DNA of 64,000 nt from a virus: the IMG/VR virus record IMGVR_UViG_3300045049_000070, positions 1 to 64,000 of that record. The stretch is one strand, 5' to 3'. Below, piece by piece: positions 25,018 through 32,729 of this stretch. The notes under the pieces are model-generated. The model did no database searches. It was not told the origin of the DNA and worked only from the letters and a program-made list of their open reading frames with translations. Every line of letters begins with the position of its first letter. The first letter of the stretch is position 1. Both the position numbers and the translations under genes were made by a program.

Positions 25018-26490
25018 ATGAACAGCACACAAGTAATCGTCAAGTACCCCGCCGACATACGAAACGTTTCAGTCGACTTCACCGACGTACTTGTGGGTGG
25101 AGAGCAAATCACAAGCGGTAGCTTGAGCGTCAGTGATCCAACAGGATTGACAGTCAGCGGACTAGGTTTTACTGCCAGTACCATCAGCCTTAATGTAGGT
25201 GGCGGGGCAGATAAGCAATCGTATGGTGTGCAAGTGACAGCCAACACGAGTGGCGGTCATATCTACACCAAACAATTAGCAGTGGTCAACAATTCTGATT
25301 TGGCTGCCAACTATCAGAACGTAAACGTAGATGCGTTCCAGGCTCTGGTTGGAAAGCTTGAGGCAGGAACATCGGCGTTAGGTAAAGTCAACTTCTCGTT
25401 TCCAGCAACAGTTGATACAACGACTGGTGTTGTTGGATGGGAATTGCTAGACATTGATGGGATTGTTCTTTCGTCTGGACAGGCGTTTGGATATCAGACA
25501 GTCACCACTGTTGGTGGCAAACGTGTTGAAGCACAAGCTATCATATCTGTTCCATCGAACACGAAACCAACGTTGGAAGGTCAGTCGTACCAGATTCGCT
25601 GGACATTGACTCTAAACGGCAATCAGAACTATGCGTATGAAAACCTGATTGTCACTGGACCAAATACTGTTCCAGAAGGCCCGGAAGATGTAATCGAGCT
25701 ATCGGACGCAGCGTCGTTCTGTGCATCAATAGTGTCTCCGACTCCGTTCGACACTGTTACTGCCGACATCTATGTCAAAAACGATAAGCTGGTTGCAGAC
25801 GCACCGACTACAGCTGTTCAGACCGCAGACGGATGGCTGTACACGATCAATGTGACTAACGATGGTACATTGGTCGCCAGCCTAGATCCGTATACTGTGA
25901 TGTGGAAGCAATCGAATGTTGCACGTCCAAACTATGTTGAACGCAGCACCGGACGACTGTTTGTCGTCAACGCCAGCTTGATGCAGGCAGTAAATGACAT
26001 GCGGATTATCGTCAATCGAGCTGAGTCCTCGATTCTCGGCGCGAACGACATCATCTTCACAGAACAGATTCTGCTGGCGTACCTGCGTCGCGGTCGCGAC
26101 GCGTTCAACAGTGCATATGGCATGTTCACTGCATTTGACATGAGAAACGCCAGCGGCGGTATTCGCGAGTATTGGCTGCGCTTCAGTGAAATCATGTGCC
26201 TGCGTGCTCAGTTCCTGGCCGAAGGTGAAAAGGTGTTCAATCTTAGTGGACAAGGTATTTCGCTGGATGTGGATCGTACTTCGTACTATAGTCAGTTGGC
26301 TGACAACATGCAATCGCAGCTGGACAACGAATGCAAGTCCATGAAACAAAACCTGATCAAGAAAGGCATCCTTGGCGGTGACGGCAACGTCGACAACTTG
26401 ACGGCAATGCGTCGTGGATCGAACGGAGCAGTGGCTATCACAATCACTCCAGCCTCCTCACTTGGATGGCGTTGGGCACGGAGATTCTAA
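25018..26490 (+). CDS. Virion structural protein (490 aa)
   Basis: Residues 1 to about 300 are beta-rich, Ser/Thr/Val-rich and built of immunoglobulin-like repeats. Residues about 325-460 are helical, with L-G-A-N-D-I-I-F-T-E-Q...Y-L-R-R-G-R-D-A-F-N, which looks like a connector or adaptor element of a tailed-phage particle. Lacks the tag. Structural assignment is from composition and context. Confidence 0.65.
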   Translation: MNSTQVIVKYPADIRNVSVDFTDVLVGGEQITSGSLSVSDPTGLTVSGLGFTASTISLNVGGGADKQSYGVQVTANTSGGHIYTKQLAVVNNSDLAANYQNVNVDAFQALVGKLEAGTSALGKVNFSFPATVDTTTGVVGWELLDIDGIVLSSGQAFGYQTVTTVGGKRVEAQAIISVPSNTKPTLEGQSYQIRWTLTLNGNQNYAYENLIVTGPNTVPEGPEDVIELSDAASFCASIVSPTPFDTVTADIYVKNDKLVADAPTTAVQTADGWLYTINVTNDGTLVASLDPYTVMWKQSNVARPNYVERSTGRLFVVNASLMQAVNDMRIIVNRAESSILGANDIIFTEQILLAYLRRGRDAFNSAYGMFTAFDMRNASGGIREYWLRFSEIMCLRAQFLAEGEKVFNLSGQGISLDVDRTSYYSQLADNMQSQLDNECKSMKQNLIKKGILGGDGNVDNLTAMRRGSNGAVAITITPASSLGWRWARRF

Positions 26491-26495
26491 ATATC

Positions 26496-26768
26496 ATGGC
26501 GATCATAAATCGTGTCGAAGCCGTTCGAAAGCGCATTTACGAGTTCGTCCCCGGAAGACCAAAATTCTTTTACGCAGACGAAGTCGATAGCATCATTAAC
26601 AATCTAAAAACAAAAGGCAAGGCAGAGCTGCTACATAATGCGTTAAGCGACTTTTTCGATTTTAGTGTCGACAGGAGTAATCTAAAGAATCCAAAGAAAG
26701 CTTCTGATCAACTCTGCAAAGACGTTGGGAAAACTGTCTGGTACTCAGAAATAGACGATGATCACTAA
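26496..26768 (+). CDS. Hypothetical tagged protein (90 aa)
   Basis: ATG at 26496 (M-A-I-I-N-R-V-E-A) is chosen over an in-frame ATG at 26466 that sits in the structural gene. After the tag comes a small helical charged domain. Overlaps the next start by 11 bases. Function unknown. Confidence 0.7.
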   Translation: MAIINRVEAVRKRIYEFVPGRPKFFYADEVDSIINNLKTKGKAELLHNALSDFFDFSVDRSNLKNPKKASDQLCKDVGKTVWYSEIDDDH

Positions 26769-27519
26769 CCGTATACAAGCGGCTGCTTTATACAGATTGG
26801 TCGACAGCATGCCTTCAGTAACTGTCTACCACGGAACCACTGAGAAAGAAGCCGAAAGAGGACTGAAAAATCCTGATAACCTAAATACAAACTGGGCACA
26901 AGGTCTCCTGCCTCCAAATAGTCATCATCTAACAACTGACTTGAATCTAGCGAAAGGATATGCATCATCTGGTGTTCCTAGAAAATATTTCAAGGAATCA
27001 GAGAAGCGAATGAATGATGCTATTGATGACGTTCAACGAACAGCTAGAGATTACGAAAAGAAGCTAGGATTGGATCCAGATTCTAAGATGTGGTCCGTGT
27101 GGAAAGAACAATCTCCACACACCTTTAAGAAGAAATATCCGAATGTATTCAAGCTTGGAGAAGTTGAATACGAGAAGCGTGTCAAGCAGCTAATGAAATT
27201 CTCTAAAAGTCTTTATATAGCTTTCGATGACAAAGTGGAGCAAAAGAAACTTGAAGACGTTCGCGGTCAAGGTGGATATGTTCTATCGTTTACCCTTACT
27301 CCAAAGAAGGTGCTCGCATTTTCAAAACCCTTTGACTCTCTTGACAAGTATGAACTATTTAGTGCCCTTCAGCGAATGAAGGGCAAGTTCCAGTGTATCT
27401 ATTTTCCCAGTTCATATTTGCGTCCAGAAAATATGAAAGGTGGTCGTGTCAAGAGAAGTGATTACTATATTGTAGTAGGAACAAAGCTTCTCTCAAATCA
27501 GAAGAGAATAGACTTATGA
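26758..27519 (+). CDS. ADP-ribosyltransferase-like protein with tag (253 aa)
   Basis: After M-I-T-N-R-I-Q-A-A-A, residues 21-28 read V-T-V-Y-H-G-T-T, then E-A-E-R-G-L, H-H-L-T-T-D-L, A-K-G-Y-A-S-S and, much later, G-Y-V-L-S-F-T-L. The order Y-H-G-T / S-T strand / A..YA is that of the ART-RES-type NAD-binding fold, where the His is the first catalytic residue. The last catalytic Glu is not obvious, so activity is unproven. T4 Alt, a virion-injected ADP-ribosyltransferase, is the analogy. ATGA-type overlap with the next gene. Confidence 0.55.
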   Translation: MITNRIQAAALYRLVDSMPSVTVYHGTTEKEAERGLKNPDNLNTNWAQGLLPPNSHHLTTDLNLAKGYASSGVPRKYFKESEKRMNDAIDDVQRTARDYEKKLGLDPDSKMWSVWKEQSPHTFKKKYPNVFKLGEVEYEKRVKQLMKFSKSLYIAFDDKVEQKKLEDVRGQGGYVLSFTLTPKKVLAFSKPFDSLDKYELFSALQRMKGKFQCIYFPSSYLRPENMKGGRVKRSDYYIVVGTKLLSNQKRIDL

Positions 27520-28166
27520 CGATCACCAATCGAATCGTTGCTGTCCCGAAAGAAGCTAATCCAAACAGCAAAGAGTGGAAAGCCGGATACTCTGCCGGTC
27601 GCAATGGGAAGAGTAGCAAATCACCTCACGTAAAAGGCACTCAAAAGGAAATCGACTGGACGGATGGATGGATAACTGGTGATCATGAACGTAATAGTCC
27701 ACCTCCAAAATCAACTAAGGATGTTTTGGGATATTCGATACAAGATCGCTTAGAACGTTTACGACAACGTCGTGGGGATCCTCCAGATGTCTGGTACACG
27801 CATGAAACAGCGGTTCCGTCCAAAAGCGTTTACTACGTTCTCAGACGATTATTCAAGACACTATTTCCACACGGAGGAGCTGGCGACGTTCCGCCGTATG
27901 GAACAAACATATGTCATGGGCGAGTGGCAGAAGCAATCAAACGTAGGAACTACAATCCAGAAGACAAAATCTGGCTGTATGGCGCGTCTGGTGGTGATGT
28001 CATGCATTCGGTCCTGACAGACGAACATAATCGAGTGATCCTCGATCCTTGGGCTGGAAGCGGAAACGCTTTTGGTGGACGAGATGGTTATGGCAAACCC
28101 GGTGACATGCTTGACTGTTTATGGGTCGAAACAGTGGCCGGACTTCAAGACGAATTTGGTATTTAA
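27516..28166 (+). CDS. Tagged RMF-like/papain-like protein (216 aa)
   Basis: Begins M-T-I-T-N-R-I-V-A. Residues about 21-56 hold W-K-A-G-Y-S-A-G-R-N-G-K...W-T-D-G-W-I-T-G, a pattern like ribosome modulation factor. The C-terminal half has N-I-C133-H-G-R, V-M-H164-S-V-L and V-I-L-D177-P-W, a spacing that fits the Cys-His-Asp triad of papain-like or transglutaminase-like folds seen in toxins and peptidases. Both readings are from short motifs and need a structural check. Confidence 0.45.
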   Translation: MTITNRIVAVPKEANPNSKEWKAGYSAGRNGKSSKSPHVKGTQKEIDWTDGWITGDHERNSPPPKSTKDVLGYSIQDRLERLRQRRGDPPDVWYTHETAVPSKSVYYVLRRLFKTLFPHGGAGDVPPYGTNICHGRVAEAIKRRNYNPEDKIWLYGASGGDVMHSVLTDEHNRVILDPWAGSGNAFGGRDGYGKPGDMLDCLWVETVAGLQDEFGI

Positions 28167-28181
28167 CACATAGGAGCTATC

Positions 28182-28316
28182 ATGTTTTCAACAGTTTTGA
28201 TTTTTGTTGCTGGTGTCGTGTTTGCAGCCTTCTTTCCAAAAGCTACTCAATGGGCACACGATAAGGCCGTTGCCACATTCACTGCGTTAAAGAGTCTGTT
28301 CGCTAAGAAGCAATAA
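28182..28316 (+). CDS. Small membrane protein (44 aa)
   Basis: A short frame with TAGGAG ahead of ATG. Residues 2-19 are hydrophobic (F-S-T-V-L-I-F-V-A-G-V-V-F-A-A-F-F), then a basic amphipathic tail ending K-K-Q. Single-span inner membrane protein or an uncleaved signal. No family recognised. Confidence 0.65.
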   Translation: MFSTVLIFVAGVVFAAFFPKATQWAHDKAVATFTALKSLFAKKQ

Positions 28317-28317
28317 T

Positions 28318-28629
28318 ATGGCAATCTCAGAACGTATAACGTCAGCTATTGGAATAACTCCTGAACAGAAGCAGATACAAACCAAGTTCCTGACGTTGCT
28401 GAAGCGTAGTAATAGAGGGATCAAGGCAGAACAAGCAGGTAGTGTTTGGGAGGTCTACTACACTTCGAAAGACCACAGCATCACCTTTGGTGACGACTTG
28501 CTGAAGTTCTCGGTAAAGAACGGTATAACCATATCAATCATAAAAGACTCTACTGTAATCAAACTCAGTGCGATCTTCTCTATGGATAGAAACCAAATGC
28601 AAGAGCTTATAGATAACATCAGTGACTAA
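28318..28629 (+). CDS. Hypothetical tagged protein (103 aa)
   Basis: Starts M-A-I-S-E-R-I-T-S-A, a variant of the local tag. The rest is an alpha/beta domain (V-W-E-V-Y-Y, L-L-K-F-S-V, V-I-K-L-S-A). Directly followed by the HNH gene with no gap. Function unknown. Confidence 0.75.
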   Translation: MAISERITSAIGITPEQKQIQTKFLTLLKRSNRGIKAEQAGSVWEVYYTSKDHSITFGDDLLKFSVKNGITISIIKDSTVIKLSAIFSMDRNQMQELIDNISD

Positions 28630-28950
28630 ATGCAGTTCCGACGCGGCAAGAATGGTGTGACGCGTATAGTGCGTGATACATACCGAAAGAAGTACGCACC
28701 GACAGTCGGCGGTAAGAAAGTAACTGAAGATTGGTGGACACTCAAACAGCGTGTTCTTAAACGAGATGGATACAGATGTCGTCAATGCAACGTAAAACAC
28801 GGTTCAGATGATCCACAAAAACCTGGATCAAAGATCTGGCTAGACGTACATCATATACGTGAGTTGTCGCGTGGTGGAACTACGACGATGGCTAATCTAA
28901 TTTCTTTATGTCGACGTTGTCACCAAACACGTCACTCCCATCACTTCTAA
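28630..28950 (+). CDS. HNH endonuclease (106 aa)
   Basis: R-D-G-Y-R-C-R-Q-C, then D-V-H-H-I-R-E-L-S-R-G-G-T-T-T-M-A-N-L and L-C-R-R-C-H make a complete HNH domain: two CxxC zinc pairs and the H-H...N...H core. Basic N-terminus. It lacks the tag of its neighbours and could be a free-standing homing-type nuclease or a packaging-related nicking enzyme. Confidence 0.85.
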   Translation: MQFRRGKNGVTRIVRDTYRKKYAPTVGGKKVTEDWWTLKQRVLKRDGYRCRQCNVKHGSDDPQKPGSKIWLDVHHIRELSRGGTTTMANLISLCRRCHQTRHSHHF

Positions 28951-28960
28951 AGGACGAAAT

Positions 28961-29419
28961 ATGGGCATCGTAGTTCTAACAGGGGCCGCAGCTCGCGGTC
29001 ATATGGATCACAGACCAGATTTGCCGACCACTAATGAGCCACGAATGCTCATTCATTGGGATGGTGTTGCAAATCGAAAAGTCAATTCAAACTTGGCTGA
29101 TGGCGTATGCTGGCTCAATCCGCAAGCACTTATCCGTTATGGACTGGTTAATATGGGTCTGCAATTCCACTCGTTGAACAGTGGGGCAGGAACGATCAAG
29201 ATTGAAGGATCGATGAGTCCTGGTGAATTTGCTGACCGTCTAAAAGACAGTTCAGATGCGTGGTCGAATGCGGTAATATCTAAGGAAGCGAATAATTTTG
29301 CGACAATTTCTGCCGCGCTAGCGAGTGGAGCGTCCGTAAATTCGACAATTATTTATACGTTGCTCCGAATTACGTTCCCAGTCGGAACACCATGCAGTTT
29401 GTCCATCACTTCGATGTAA
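28961..29419 (+). CDS. Probable virion protein (152 aa)
   Basis: Soluble, beta-rich, with many Ala, Ser and Asn and a tail-type composition; no enzyme motif and no tag. AGGACG precedes the ATG. It is followed by a TAATTTGATT site, so it ends a transcription segment. Confidence 0.55.
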   Translation: MGIVVLTGAAARGHMDHRPDLPTTNEPRMLIHWDGVANRKVNSNLADGVCWLNPQALIRYGLVNMGLQFHSLNSGAGTIKIEGSMSPGEFADRLKDSSDAWSNAVISKEANNFATISAALASGASVNSTIIYTLLRITFPVGTPCSLSITSM

Positions 29420-29427
29420 GACGACCG

Positions 29428-29437
29428 TAATTTGATT
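29428..29437 (+). promoter_or_regulatory. TAATTTGATT motif, candidate promoter (site 4)
   Basis: Intergenic, 61 bases before the 29489 start, followed by ACGTACCCTAGAG. Shares the TAC four bases after the motif with the sites at 16423, 17105 and 62869. A downstream CCGGAG is the ribosome site of the next gene. Confidence 0.45.
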
Positions 29438-29488
29438 ACGTACCCTAGAGGTCGCTGCCCACCAATTCAATTTGCCCGGAGATCGAAT

Positions 29489-30022
29489 ATGTCCCAACCT
29501 TCGGAGCAGTTCTTGGACGTCACTGTCCAGGCACAGTCTCCGCCAGACGTTGAACAAAACGATGATGTAACTCTTGAAGATATCATCACAGCTTTTCTAG
29601 ACGTCAATCCAACTCCCTCAGACGATCAAATACATACGTTGGCTGCGCTTCTGAACGTTCCCTTTGAGGATTTTGAAGCCGTTATCTATAAGATGTTTTC
29701 GCGCTACGTGAAAGATCCAGAATCTTACGCCGTAGACGATGCAATTAACGGATTAACCCAACGAGATGGACCAGAAGACGATCCGGTAGAAAACCTACTC
29801 GTTTGCTTCTTTTCCTACCATCCGGATCCAACAGATGTTGAGATCCACCAGCTCTCGGGGTTGATCGATATGACGCCCGAAGAACTGGAAGAAATTCTGT
29901 ATGCGATGCTATCAGAGATCAACGACGATCAGGAAGCAGAAATAGCATCAGATGAAATAGCTACTGAACCGTGTGAGCAAGATGAGTTCCCGTACCAGAA
30001 CGATCAGCTCCATACACCGTGA
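29489..30022 (+). CDS. Acidic protein with two helical repeats (177 aa)
   Basis: ATG at 29489 with CGGAG before it; a TTG at 29432 lies inside the promoter-like motif. Residues about 28-75 and 95-142 are copies of one helical module: L-E-D-I-I-T-A-F-L-D-V-N-P-T-P-S-D-D-Q-I-H against V-E-N-L-L-V-C-F-F-S-Y-H-P-D-P-T-D-V-E-I-H. Very acidic overall. Could be a scaffold or DNA-mimic-like protein, but this is speculation from charge. Confidence 0.7.
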   Translation: MSQPSEQFLDVTVQAQSPPDVEQNDDVTLEDIITAFLDVNPTPSDDQIHTLAALLNVPFEDFEAVIYKMFSRYVKDPESYAVDDAINGLTQRDGPEDDPVENLLVCFFSYHPDPTDVEIHQLSGLIDMTPEELEEILYAMLSEINDDQEAEIASDEIATEPCEQDEFPYQNDQLHTP

Positions 30023-30039
30023 AATGCAAAGGATTTATC

Positions 30040-30870
30040 ATGTCTCAAGATACATATCGCCTGTTTGATCTGGACAAAGTTGCTGCTCAACTGTCCCGCT
30101 TTACTGTAAACGTCCACGACTACAAAATGCTGAGCCCAACAGTTGCTCGTGTGATTTTGTCGTACACAGGAACGGTCCCAACACAAGAACAAATGCGTCA
30201 AGAAATTGCTGCTCTGTTCGACAACAACGCATCGGCTGTAGCCGGATCCTTCCGCCAACTGACAACGGCTGGTGACGTGAAGAGCGCAGTTGGCTTTGTC
30301 AAGATGAGTCGCGAAGTGCGTCCTTTCGGCGACGAAGAAGTGAAGGCTGCGGCTGATACTCACAAGGTAATGGCATCTAACCTGCTGATGAATAAAGCAG
30401 ATGGTTCCATGTGGGAAATCAAGAGCGGTGCGATGGGCAAATATCTAGCCAAGCAAACTGGGGACGATCTGCGTGAGCTTATCCATCTAGCTCACGCTTC
30501 GGTCGGCGGCCTACCGCGATTCAGTTCGATTGCCAGCCTTGCCAGCATGACGCAACCGAAAGAATTCGCAGCATACGTTGACCTGAACGCTGAAGAAGTG
30601 CTGCATGGTTTTGTAATCGAGTCATCCGCCGACAAGATCAAGATCTTGGCCAAAGAAACTGACGAAGTAGTTGAAGTAGCTGCCGATCAGTTGGTCCAAG
30701 TGCAAGATTTGGAAGGTGAGGAAAAGGCTGCTATTACCGCCAGCCCGGAAATGCAAAACTTCAGCCAAGACGCTGCTGGCATGGTTGCCTATTACCGTCT
30801 GGCATATCGCTACTCTCCTGATTACATTCAGAAGATTATCGACATAATCGGTCAACACTCTTTCGCGTAA
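30040..30870 (+). CDS. Probable structural protein (276 aa)
   Basis: ATG at 30040 with AAAGGA at good distance, preferred over 30019. Codon choice is clean and the gene is closed by a strong terminator, typical of an abundant product. Alpha/beta, Ala-rich, no enzyme motif. Likely a virion or virion-assembly protein; no family recognised. Confidence 0.65.
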   Translation: MSQDTYRLFDLDKVAAQLSRFTVNVHDYKMLSPTVARVILSYTGTVPTQEQMRQEIAALFDNNASAVAGSFRQLTTAGDVKSAVGFVKMSREVRPFGDEEVKAAADTHKVMASNLLMNKADGSMWEIKSGAMGKYLAKQTGDDLRELIHLAHASVGGLPRFSSIASLASMTQPKEFAAYVDLNAEEVLHGFVIESSADKIKILAKETDEVVEVAADQLVQVQDLEGEEKAAITASPEMQNFSQDAAGMVAYYRLAYRYSPDYIQKIIDIIGQHSFA

Positions 30871-30884
30871 GGCTAACGCGGTTC

Positions 30885-30923
30885 AAACGGGAGCCTGTCC
30901 ACCACGGATAGAGCTCCCGTTTT
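30885..30923 (+). terminator. Intrinsic terminator
   Basis: A 10-bp stem AAACGGGAGC / GCTCCCGTTT with an 18-base loop, ending in TTTT. Placed 15 bases after the 30040 stop. Confidence 0.85.
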
Positions 30924-30940
30924 CGTTCCAAGGACACATC

Positions 30941-31297
30941 ATGGCAATCACAAACAAAGTCACTGCAAAGCCTTCGCAGGAAACTGCTCTCAGTTGGGCA
31001 GATATGGCGAAAACGGTTAACACTGTCGTTAATGAACTCCGCGCGGGCGGAGTCAAGTTGAAGAAAGAGAATGAACCTGTACGCGGGCCTTCTTACTACA
31101 GACAGTTCTATATCTGCTTGTCAGGTGAGGAATCGATTCCAAAAATCTTGAAAGCACGTGGATTCAAGACTGATAAACTTGGGACGATGGGAAAGCGAGT
31201 AGGCTCGTATGGAGTGGCTGTAGACTACGATCCCAACGATAACATGATTGAAATCGTCATTACAGATTTCGACGGTCCACAAGAAGAACCTTTCTGA
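30941..31297 (+). CDS. Hypothetical tagged protein (118 aa)
   Basis: Begins M-A-I-T-N-K-V-T-A after AAGGAC. The rest is an alpha/beta domain ending in an acidic tail (D-F-D-G-P-Q-E-E). No family recognised. Confidence 0.75.
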   Translation: MAITNKVTAKPSQETALSWADMAKTVNTVVNELRAGGVKLKKENEPVRGPSYYRQFYICLSGEESIPKILKARGFKTDKLGTMGKRVGSYGVAVDYDPNDNMIEIVITDFDGPQEEPF

Positions 31298-31299
31298 TC

Positions 31300-31521
31300 A
31301 TGGCAATCAAGAACCGTATTCAAGCTACTCCAGGCGAGCTCACTGGATGGTTCTTGCCTGTAGACAGTGTTAGCGACATCCAACGTGAACGCATTACAGA
31401 ATTCGTAAGGCGAGCAAAGGGTGCTCACTTCATCAACATCTTGATGCGTATCGACGGTCAAGACGAGAATATTGAGGCCGACTGGCTCAGTCGTCTCGAT
31501 CCAAGTACTTCCATCGTATAA
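31300..31521 (+). CDS. Tagged paralogue A (73 aa)
   Basis: Begins M-A-I-K-N-R-I-Q-A-T. Similar along its length to the 31811 product: shared G-W-F-L, R-A-K-G-A-H-F-I, R-I-D-G-Q-D-E and D-W-L-S-R-L-D-P. The pair arose by duplication with the 31548 gene between them. Function unknown. Confidence 0.75.
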   Translation: MAIKNRIQATPGELTGWFLPVDSVSDIQRERITEFVRRAKGAHFINILMRIDGQDENIEADWLSRLDPSTSIV

Positions 31522-31547
31522 ACCACCGTGCAGTAGAGTGGACGATC

Positions 31548-31811
31548 ATGCAACGCCTCCAACCAAACGGCAGACTGTGGAACTTCGTTATCGCAGTAGA
31601 CCAGTTGATAGCCACATGGTTTGGAGCGTGGCCTGACGAGACATTGAGCAGTTATGCTTGGCGTCTTGAGCGTGCTGGTGACCCCGAAGGTCACTACTGG
31701 CGTGTACAGATCGACGACATCTTTGAGCATTTGTTTGGTGTACGGGATCATTGTGAAAACGCACATGCAAGTCACATGATACGTAATTCCATCCCTCCTG
31801 AGGAGCGCTAA
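31548..31811 (+). CDS. Conserved small phage protein, 'DETLSSYAWR' type (87 aa)
   Basis: Contains P-D-E-T-L-S-S-Y-A-W-R-L and, later, F-G-V-R-D-H-C-E-N-A, ending I-P-P-E-E-R. This order (DETxSxxAxR...W...DHC...PPE.R) is what I expect of a small conserved phage protein common in Proteobacteria phages, of unknown role. No tag. Overlaps the next start by TAATG. Confidence 0.7.
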   Translation: MQRLQPNGRLWNFVIAVDQLIATWFGAWPDETLSSYAWRLERAGDPEGHYWRVQIDDIFEHLFGVRDHCENAHASHMIRNSIPPEER

Positions 31812-32035
31812 TGGCGATCAAGAACAGAATTCAAGCCAGTACCAGGATTAAGGGCTGGTTTCTAAAAGCAACAGATGATCAAGAGTACGCGCAGCGAATT
31901 AACTCGATCATCAACTGGTTGAAGGGTGCACACTTCATTGATCTTGCGGTTCGAATCAATGGGAAAGATGAACGAGAACAAGGCGATTGGGTCAAGTACC
32001 TAGAGCCAGTGTTTGGAGAAGAAGATGTCACTTAA
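31811..32035 (+). CDS. Tagged paralogue B (74 aa)
   Basis: Begins M-A-I-K-N-R-I-Q-A-S, and matches the 31300 product (G-W-F-L, K-G-A-H-F-I, R-I-N-G-K-D-E, D-W-V-K-Y-L-E-P). The DNA encoding the two tags uses different synonymous codons, so the peptide is what is conserved. Overlaps the Nudix gene by 11 bases. Confidence 0.75.
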   Translation: MAIKNRIQASTRIKGWFLKATDDQEYAQRINSIINWLKGAHFIDLAVRINGKDEREQGDWVKYLEPVFGEEDVT

Positions 32036-32486
32036 GAAAGTAGAAGCAGCACAAATTAGCGCGGCCGGGATTATCTTTGTGCATGATGGACAGTTCTTGT
32101 TAATCATGCGTGCGCGTGATGTTGTCTCTCCATCTGTGTGGTGCGGAGCTGGTGGAAAGATCGAACCGGGCGAAACACCGGAACAGGCCGCCATACGCGA
32201 GTCTGAGGAAGAAATTGGGTTTCCATCTGATTTGCCAATGGAACTGATTCCGCTATATGTGTTCAATAGCGACAGTCTGGTATTTCATAACTATATCGGA
32301 TGGCTAAAGGGTGACCGATTTGACCCTAAGCTGAATTGGGAGTCAGATGGATGGGCATGGTTCACGATGGAGAATCTGCCACAGAATGGATTACACTTCG
32401 GCTTTCAGGCTATACTGTCTGATCCAATGGCAGCGTCCTTGTTGAACAGAACTATTGAAGGTTCCGTACTAAAGAGAGCAGAATGA
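32025..32486 (+). CDS. Nudix hydrolase with tag-like N-terminus (153 aa)
   Basis: Nudix box at residues 44-66: G44-K-I-E-P-G-E50, seven residues, then R58-E-S-E-E-E-I-G65. Such enzymes cleave nucleoside diphosphates linked to another group (damaged dNTPs, ADP-ribose, mRNA caps); the substrate is not readable. Start M-S-L-K-K-V-E-A-A-Q echoes the local tag. ATG at 32025 is used, with GGAGAAG before it. Distinct from the Nudix domain at 5093. Confidence 0.88.
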   Translation: MSLKKVEAAQISAAGIIFVHDGQFLLIMRARDVVSPSVWCGAGGKIEPGETPEQAAIRESEEEIGFPSDLPMELIPLYVFNSDSLVFHNYIGWLKGDRFDPKLNWESDGWAWFTMENLPQNGLHFGFQAILSDPMAASLLNRTIEGSVLKRAE

Positions 32487-32716
32487 TGCCCATCTCAAAT
32501 AGAGTCGAAGCTGTAGGCGAATCTCCAGAAGAAACAAAGGAGTGGGAAGCCATCGCCAAGTTTGTGGCGCGCGGCAAAGGAAGTGCCGTCAAGGACAAAG
32601 GCAAGAAAGTAATGTCTACGTATGACAGACTTCCAAAGTCAAATCCCACTATTCACGAGATCGAAGTTAATGGAACTCGATACGCCATTGTGAAAATCAT
32701 CAGTCTGAGTAACTAA
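32483..32716 (+). CDS. Hypothetical tagged protein (77 aa)
   Basis: ATG-ATG at 32483/32486 overlapping the Nudix stop, then P-I-S-N-R-V-E-A-V. Lys/Gly-rich middle and a short beta hairpin at the end (R-Y-A-I-V-K-I-I). No family recognised. Confidence 0.7.
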   Translation: MMPISNRVEAVGESPEETKEWEAIAKFVARGKGSAVKDKGKKVMSTYDRLPKSNPTIHEIEVNGTRYAIVKIISLSN

Positions 32717-32729
32717 GCACTAAAGCATC

